A stretch of DNA of 19,023 bases, taken from Armatimonadaceae bacterium (GTDB lineage Bacteria > Armatimonadota > Armatimonadia > Armatimonadales > Armatimonadaceae). The position numbers were made by a program, and so were the translations under genes. The notes under the pieces were generated by a model. That model did no database searches and was not told where the DNA came from. It worked only from the letters and a program-made list of their open reading frames with translations. The stretch's first letter is position 1; each line of letters opens with the position of its first letter. Location of the stretch: contig JAUJNC010000004.1 of the NCBI GenBank assembly GCA_030446525.1, positions 1 through 19,023 of the forward strand, written 5' to 3'. Shown here one piece after another: positions 14,889-19,023 of this stretch.

Positions 14889-15596
14889 TCAGCGATCGTT
14901 CCCCATGTAGAGCCGCTTCCCGCGCACCAGGACCCGCCTGGGGCTCTCCCCCTCCGAGAGCTCGTCCGCGCTGTGGTAGCCCATCGTCATGCTCATCCGG
15001 GTGCCCCCGGTAGTGTTCGTACCGGCGGCGTGCAGGACGAGGCTGTCGATGGCGAGCATCCCCCCGGCGGCCATGGGCAGGGGGACCGCCTGGTCCAGGA
15101 TGCCCGACTTGCCGATCCCGTCATCCTCCACCGGGCGGAGCGAGGAAAATCCCGGCAGCAGGTGTGTGCCCGGAACGACACGGGTGCAGCCGTTCTCCAC
15201 CGTCGTCTCTTCCAGATAAAACAGCACGGTCACCAGGGACCGCGACCACTGCAGGGCATCCCGGTGGAAATAATCCGACCCGTCGCCCGCCAGGCGGAGG
15301 GTGGCGTGGTTGTGGCGGTTTCTGACCAGCTCGATGTTGGGCCCGAGCAGCGACTCCAGGGGGTCGAGGATCTCCGGGCGGGTGAAGGTCTCGCGGAAGA
15401 TCGGATCCCTGTCCCAGAGCTTCGATAGCCGCACCACCCGTCCCTGCCTGTCGCGCACCACGGGCGGGATCTCCCCGCGGATATCCCCCCAGATCGTCTC
15501 CTTCAGCTCCGCGACGGTCTCCTCGGGCAGCCGGTCCGGCAGCTTGATGTACCCGTTATGGCGAAACAGCTGGATCTGCTCCGGCGTCAGCCGCAT
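14889..15596 (-). CDS. Phytanoyl-CoA dioxygenase (PhyH)-family Fe(II)/2-oxoglutarate oxygenase
   Basis: A 235-residue double-stranded beta-helix oxygenase. The iron-binding facial triad is readable as His111 and Asp113 (YFHRDALQW) and His189 (VLHAAGTNTTGG), with Arg200 (TRMSMTMGYH) positioned to hold 2-oxoglutarate. The N-terminus FRHNGYIKLPDRLPEETV is typical of PhyH proteins, which hydroxylate small molecules; the substrate here is unknown. GGGGAGG about eight bases upstream supports ATG 15596. It lies between the TOBE gene (17-nt gap) and the ceramidase-like gene (10-nt gap), so an intact operon core of oxygenase plus amide hydrolase is visible. Confidence 0.95.
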   Translation of the reverse strand: MRLTPEQIQLFRHNGYIKLPDRLPEETVAELKETIWGDIRGEIPPVVRDRQGRVVRLSKLWDRDPIFRETFTRPEILDPLESLLGPNIELVRNRHNHATLRLAGDGSDYFHRDALQWSRSLVTVLFYLEETTVENGCTRVVPGTHLLPGFSSLRPVEDDGIGKSGILDQAVPLPMAAGGMLAIDSLVLHAAGTNTTGGTRMSMTMGYHSADELSEGESPRRVLVRGKRLYMGNDR

Positions 15597-15613
15597 CGGT
15601 CGGTCCTCCCCTC

Positions 15614-15823
15614 CTACTCCTTGACAGGCAAGACATGGATCGCCTTGATCACCAGCTCGACCTCGTCACCGACCTGAAGGTTCAGTTCCTCAAGGGATTC
15701 GGTGGTAAGGACGGACGCCATCTGGACGGGAGCCGTGACCTCGAACTTGACGAGCGACATGACGTCCCCGTTCTTTACCGACGTCACCTTGGCCGTGACC
15801 TTGTTCCTCGCTCCGTACTTCAT
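15614..15823 (-). CDS. Solitary TOBE/Mop-domain molybdate-binding-like protein
   Basis: A 69-residue single-domain protein: ARNKVTAKVTSVKNGDVMSL, VKFEVTAPVQMASVLTTESL and EELNLQVGDEVELVIKAIHV match the TOBE/Mop fold (molbindin) closely from end to end. Such proteins bind molybdate or tungstate, and other TOBE domains bind other oxyanions. ATG 15823 has AGGAGGG five to six bases upstream; the TTG immediately before it (15826) is less likely. No molybdate transporter or molybdoenzyme gene is visible, so the partner is unknown. A GGTATACT box lies ~20 bases further upstream. Confidence 0.93.
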   Translation of the reverse strand: MKYGARNKVTAKVTSVKNGDVMSLVKFEVTAPVQMASVLTTESLEELNLQVGDEVELVIKAIHVLPVKE

Positions 15824-15844
15824 CAAACCCTCCTTTCGTTACGC

Positions 15845-15852
15845 AGTATACC
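15845..15852 (-). promoter_or_regulatory. Putative -10 element before the TOBE gene
   Basis: On the minus strand GGTATACT occupies 15852-15845, 22 bases before the TOBE ATG; the ten bases AAGGTATACT are identical to those before the Fur-family gene. No clear -35 element is present. It would allow the TOBE-PhyH-ceramidase-M48 part of the run to be transcribed separately from the upstream Gfo/Idh gene. Confidence 0.35.
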
Positions 15853-15913
15853 TTCTTAGCCATCCTTCTGCTGCCAGTGTGCCCCGGAGTGGCAGCGCTT
15901 TCCCTGTCGATCC

Positions 15914-17015
15914 TCAGGCTCCCGGTTTCGGACCTTTCCACAGGTCGATGGGTTTTTCCGCCACGGGGGGATCGTAGGGCCAGACGATCTTGCGGCCCTC
16001 GCCGGCCGACTGGTAGGCGGCCAGGATGATCTTCAGCACCTCGCGGCCGTCCTCGCCGGTCTCGAGGGGCCCTTCTTTGCCCAGCACGCAGTTGACGAAA
16101 TGCTGCATCTCCTGGGGGAAGCCGTAGTTCCACAGGCTCCTCGAACATGGTGAAGGTCCATCCCCGAGGTCGATCCGGCCTTCTCGACGGCGGCGTAGCC
16201 GTAGCCGGCGTCGCTGTAAGTGACCAGGGCGTTGCCGCGCAGCAGGTCGGCGCGCGTGTTGCCGCGGGAGCCGTAGATCTCGCAGCGGTCGTCCACGCCG
16301 CCCGGTTTGGCCAGGAGTTCTCCGCCACAGCGATCCTGTTGCCCTCGTACTCGACGACGCACAGCAGTGGTCCTCACCCCCGGGTCTTGTCGCCGTGTAC
16401 GTAGGTCCCCAGCGTCGCCGTGACGCTCTTAACCGCGGGCTTGCCCAAGACCCAGCGGGCGTACTCGATGGAGTGGCAGCCCATGTCCAGGGAGAACCCC
16501 CGCCGCCGGAGCGGTTCCCGTCCCAGAACCACGGCGCGTGGGGCCGAAATGCTCCTCCCACTGCTTGACCAGGAACACGGCGCCGAGGCGCCTTCGTCCG
16601 CCAGCCCCTTGGCGCGCACGTATTGGGGGCGAAGAGGAGGCTCTTCGGCGGCTGGGAGGAGCACCCCGTGCCGCCGGCGGTTTCGATCATGCGGTCGGCC
16701 TCCTCGGTGCGGCACGGCGGCTTCTCGCACACCCACGTGCTTGCCCGCCCGGGCCGCGTCGAGGGTGACCGGGCAGTGGAGGTCGTTGGGGAGGCCGGGG
16801 TGACGAGATCGACCTCCCCCATGGCCAGCAGGTCGCGGTGGTCCTCGAAGGCGTGGGGGATGCCGTGCTCCCGGGCGAAGCGGGACGCCTTGCCCGGGGT
16901 GGGCGAGGCGACGGCGACCACCGCGGCATCCGGGACGAACCGCCCGAGCGCCCGGGCGTGGATTTCGGCCACGAAGCCGGAACCGATCGGAGCCCCTCCC
17001 AACCTTTTTGTCCAT
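15914..17015 (-). CDS. Gfo/Idh/MocA-family oxidoreductase, heavily frame-broken
   Basis: Starts at ATG 17015 (MDKKVG) and ends at TGA 15914-15916 (WKGPKPGA), ~365 residues. In-frame family blocks alternate between all three frames: IGSGFVAEIHARALGRFVPD, PNDLHCPVTLDAARAGKHV, then VCEKPPCRTEEADRMI (EKP motif), YVRAKGLADEGA, APWFWDGNRSGGG, SLDMGCHSIEYARWVLGKPA, IYGSRGNTRADLLRGNALV and finally WNYGFPQEMQHFVNCVLG to the end. At least eight single-base shifts are needed, several at C/G runs (e.g. near 16380 and 16505). The preserved family sequence in each frame argues for indel errors. It is an NAD(P)-dependent sugar/polyol dehydrogenase by family and a second paralogue of the 9962-10930 gene. It lies 26 nt after the sigma-factor stop. 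Confidence 0.8.
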
Positions 17016-17041
17016 GCTGCCCCCGGCCCGGCGGGCGTGCG

Positions 17042-17795
17042 TCACCCGCGGCGCGCGCCTGAGCGGGATCGATAACTGACCCGCCGTGGCGGGCGCTTCA
17101 GGCGCTTGACGCCCCGCTCGAAGTGCTTGCGCGCGTTCGCCTCCTTGATGCCCGGGCTCCAGGGCGACGTCCCGGTGCGAGGCGCCCTCGGCGCGCAGCC
17201 ACAAAACGCGTCGGCCTCCAGGGCTTCAGCGCGCGCGACAGGGTCGCGCGGATCTGGTCGCTCTGGACCCGGCCCGGCACCTCCTCCTCCACGGAAAGGC
17301 GCGGATCCGCCACGCGCGCCATTTCGTCTTCGTCCTCGCTGCGGGCGGCCGGGGCGCTCAGGCCGCGCCGTTTCACCGCGCGCAGATGGTCGATCAGGAC
17401 GTTGGTGGCGATCCGGGCGAGGCGTGTAGGCGGGCGTCCAGGTCGACGGCCTGGACGGTCCCGGCTTTGCAGCAGGCGCAGCATCACCTCCTGCGTCCAG
17501 GTCCTCGACCTCCTGCGCGGTCAGCGCGCTGGCTGCTGGTCGATGACCGCGGCGCACAGGGACCGGATCTGCCGCCGCAGCGCATCCCCGGAGGCCCGCG
17601 CGGCTGCGCTGCGCCGGCGTGCGCGCGTTCAGGACTTCATCCAGAAGCTCCCGGTTCGTCGCCCGCCGCTCCTCCGTCCTGGGCCGGGCGAGGCACTGTC
17701 GCAGATCCTGGAGCGCCTGCATCGTGCCGGCGTCGGGCGCCCGGCCACCGCGGACCGTCCCCTCTTTTGTCCGGCGCTTTGACCTCCGTATCCAT
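17042..17795 (-). CDS. Sigma-70-family RNA polymerase sigma factor, heavily frame-broken
   Basis: ATG 17795 follows a strong AAAGGAGGA and overlaps the upstream stop as TGATG. Readable blocks, in order but in different frames, are MDTEVKAPDKRGDGPRWPG, QALQDLRQCLARPRTEERR, DALRRQIRSLCAAVIDQQ, LTAQEVEDL then TQEVMLRLLQSR (region 2), ARIATNVLIDHLRAVKRRG, SEDEDEMARVADPRLSVEEE, LRAEGASHRDVALE and GIKEANARKHFERGVKRLK. The last two form the region-4 helix-turn-helix. This is a sigma-70 protein of ECF-like size with an added N-terminal part of about 70 residues. The exact stop is uncertain because of indels. It heads the run of catabolic genes, which suggests it controls them or itself. Confidence 0.7.
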
Positions 17796-18024
17796 CACGG
17801 GATCCTCCTTTGCCATAGGACACCACGCTTACCGCTGGGGGCCGAACGCTTGGGCGGCGGGGGCGGGGGCGGGTCGTCCTTCGGCCGGTCCAGATCCGCG
17901 AACGCGGGAGCCCGTCAGGAAAAGAGCAGGAGAGCGCGACAACGGCATGCCGCAGCGGGCGCCGGCTTTTGGGCCCGGCGCCCGGGATCGGCGGAATGTC
18001 TGTGCGCGAACCGGTCGTTTTCAT
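17795..18024 (-). CDS. Small exported proline-rich protein, probably frame-broken
   Basis: An open frame starts at ATG 18024 (MKTTGSRTDIPPIPGAGPK), with AAAGG upstream, and continues as SRRPLRHAVVAL. After at least one apparent base loss, a second frame reads APAFADLDRPKDDPPPPPPP then KRSAPSGKRG and ends with a TGA that overlaps the sigma ATG (TGATG, 17797-17793). Put together this makes a basic region, a hydrophobic core, an AFA cleavage site and a short Pro-rich mature part, i.e. a signal-peptide-bearing peptide of ~75 residues. I recognise no family. Coupling to the sigma gene hints at a shared regulatory role, which is inference. Confidence 0.45.
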
Positions 18025-18128
18025 CACGTGTCGCCTTTCGCGCGGGGACAGGAGCGCCCGGAGGGGGGCGTGCCCGGCCGCGTATTCTTGCAGGAGATGC
18101 GGCGCGCCCGTCGCCGCCGCGGGCTTGT

Positions 18129-18151
18129 GCGCGCGCCCACAGGGCGCGCGC
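18129..18151. terminator. Perfect 10-bp GC hairpin at the TPR gene stop
   Basis: GCGCGCGCCC (18129-18138) and GGGCGCGCGC (18142-18151) are perfect inverted arms around a 3-nt loop, overlapping the last base of the TPR stop codon. On the minus strand it would fold right after the stop. No T-run follows, so it may be a Rho-independent-like pause, an mRNA stabiliser or a REP-type element rather than a full terminator. Confidence 0.45.
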
Positions 18152-18808
18152 TATTCAGCGCCCCGCTCCATCTTCACATACGCCCAGGGGCAGAGATACT
18201 CGATCCGCTCGCTTTCGCGGAGGCGGTCGGCGATCTCATGCCGGGCATCCGCCTCGCGCAGATGCCGCCGCCGCTCCTCCTCACTGTGGGCGTGGTTGCG
18301 GTACCGGTGCACGTGCAGGTAGGCCAGGGTTCTGGTGGATGATGCTGCTCACTCGGCCGTGAGCCAGCCGCCGGGCTCCAGGGCGGCGAGCCGGTGCAGC
18401 ACCTGGTCCGCCCGTTCCAGGCTGGAGGGGTGTTGTCGCTGATGTAAGCGATGGAGAGCGCCACCCAGGCCTTGAGGTACGCGGGCGCTCGGTGGCGGCC
18501 GCCTCGTAGGCCCGGATCGCCTTGACCATGTCCCGCTTTCCTCGCCGAGCGCCTTCTGGCCCTCCGCGAAGCGCACGACCGCCTCGGCATCCTCGTCGTC
18601 CGGCTGGAGTTACCGCCGAGCGCTGCCCGACGAAATGGGACAGGTTGCGCTCGTGGAAAGCGGGCGACAGCGCCGGCTCGCCGGTGGGCTGGTCGTCCTG
18701 TACGATCACCTTCGGATAGGCGGCAGGCTGCATTTTCTTGGGCGGCGCCATGGCTGCGGTACCTCGCATCGCGCTCCGACGGAAAAGAGTTACTGCCTTG
18801 TTGTACAT
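18151..18808 (-). CDS. TPR-like protein, frame-broken
   Basis: ATG 18808 is preceded by a strong AAGGAGGAGG about ten bases upstream. Readable blocks are MYNKAVTLFRRSAMRGTAAM, APPKKMQPAAYPKVIVQDDQ, DDEDAEAVVRFAEGQKALGE, KRDMVKAIRAYEAAATE, AYLKAWVALSIAYISDNT, SLERADQVLHRLAALEPGGW, then YLHVHRYRNHAHSEEERRRH and a charged helix ending EYLCPWAYVKMERGAE before TAG 18153-18151. The paired helices (EGQKALG..KAIRAYEAAA..YLKAWVALSIAY..LERADQVLHRLAALEP) have tetratricopeptide-repeat spacing and residues. About six single-base shifts are needed, including an apparent in-frame TGA at 18351-18349 that is probably an error, because clear coding sequence follows. It is a protein-interaction scaffold by family; the partner is unknown. 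Confidence 0.65.
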
Positions 18809-19023
18809 CCTGCCTGCACCCTCCTCCTTATCTACATTAAACGCGAAGCCGATCGGTTTTGTGACCGGTTCGGGCGAGCGCGGGCGTTTTTTTGTTTCGG
18901 GTCCGGGAACAAGCCCGTCACATTTTCGCCGCGGGCGCACGTTCTGTGCAGTAACGCAGCGGGGTGGGGCGGCCAAAGGGGAAGGCCGAGTGGGGGGTGG
19001 GGGGGGTGGGGGCCGCGCCGGCG
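18809..19023. other. Right-end non-coding region with G-rich terminal tract
   Basis: No gene is visible upstream of the TPR start. It holds a T7 run (~18890), then ends in G-runs of 6, 8 and 5 bases separated by single T (18992-19012). Such a tract can form a G-quadruplex, but at a contig edge it is more likely low-complexity or base-calling artefact. Confidence 0.5.

Noticed and set aside
15690..15863. Minus-strand ATG frame (MAKKVYCVTKGGFDEVRS) spanning the TOBE ribosome binding site
   Set aside because: It contains the -10-like box and the Shine-Dalgarno of the TOBE gene, and its later residues are an out-of-frame reading of TOBE.
1..19023. CRISPR arrays, rRNA, tRNA, insertion sequences
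   Set aside because: No regularly spaced repeats, transposase motifs or recognisable structural RNA sequences were seen in either strand by eye; a dedicated tRNA/Rfam scan was not possible.

Overview
This window looks like a contig from a GC-rich environmental bacterium. A neutral/alkaline-ceramidase-like protein, a phytanoyl-CoA-dioxygenase-like protein, two Gfo/Idh/MocA oxidoreductases, ECF-type sigma factors and a YclM-type aspartate kinase together suggest Armatimonadota or the Planctomycetota/PVC group. That placement is an inference from gene content, and no rRNA or tRNA gene is visible to test it. The first ~1.2 kb is clearly AT-richer than the rest and may be an acquired accessory patch.

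Layout. (1) 1-1051, minus strand: a small accessory cluster of a DUF3467-family protein, an unknown ~147-aa protein and a third protein cut by the window edge. It sits behind a TATAAT box and a perfect 7-bp dyad. (2) 1052-1653: no convincing gene, but a cluster of three TTGTGCA elements. (3) 1654-2652, plus: membrane-anchored M28 metallopeptidase. (4) 2762-4347: a medium-chain zinc dehydrogenase (minus, frame-broken) divergent from a Fur-family regulator that carries the PerR-type metal ligand set. (5) 4331-6189, minus: TetR regulator, ECF sigma factor and GNAT acetyltransferase in one tightly coupled operon, with a canonical promoter and a large operator-like dyad. (6) 6353-7228, plus: uronate-dehydrogenase-like SDR. 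(7) 7302-8530, minus: a tandem-GNAT protein and a small hypothetical protein. (8) 8640-9986, plus: aspartate kinase. (9) 9962-18808, minus: about 9 kb of co-directional genes. In transcription order these are a TPR-like protein, a small exported Pro-rich protein, a sigma factor, Gfo/Idh, a solitary TOBE/Mop protein, a PhyH-like dioxygenase, a ceramidase-like hydrolase, an M48 peptidase, a secreted protein of unknown function and a second Gfo/Idh.

How the genes may work together. Gaps in region 9 are mostly 0-27 nt, with ATGA and TGATG stop/start overlaps, so much of it is probably co-transcribed. The contents suggest regulated uptake or turnover of an unidentified amide-, glycan- or cyclitol-like compound: an exported protein, a hydrolase, an oxygenase and two NAD(P)-dependent dehydrogenases, with a sigma factor at the head. 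The substrate cannot be read from the sequence.

Sequence quality. Several genes (dehydrogenase 2762-3854, M48 12288-13565, and nearly everything from ~15.9 kb to 18.8 kb) keep family-like protein sequence but hop between reading frames, often at G/C homopolymers. I read this as uncorrected indel errors, dense toward the right end, rather than true gene decay. The right end also finishes in a G-rich low-complexity tract. Genes between about 4 and 12.3 kb read cleanly.
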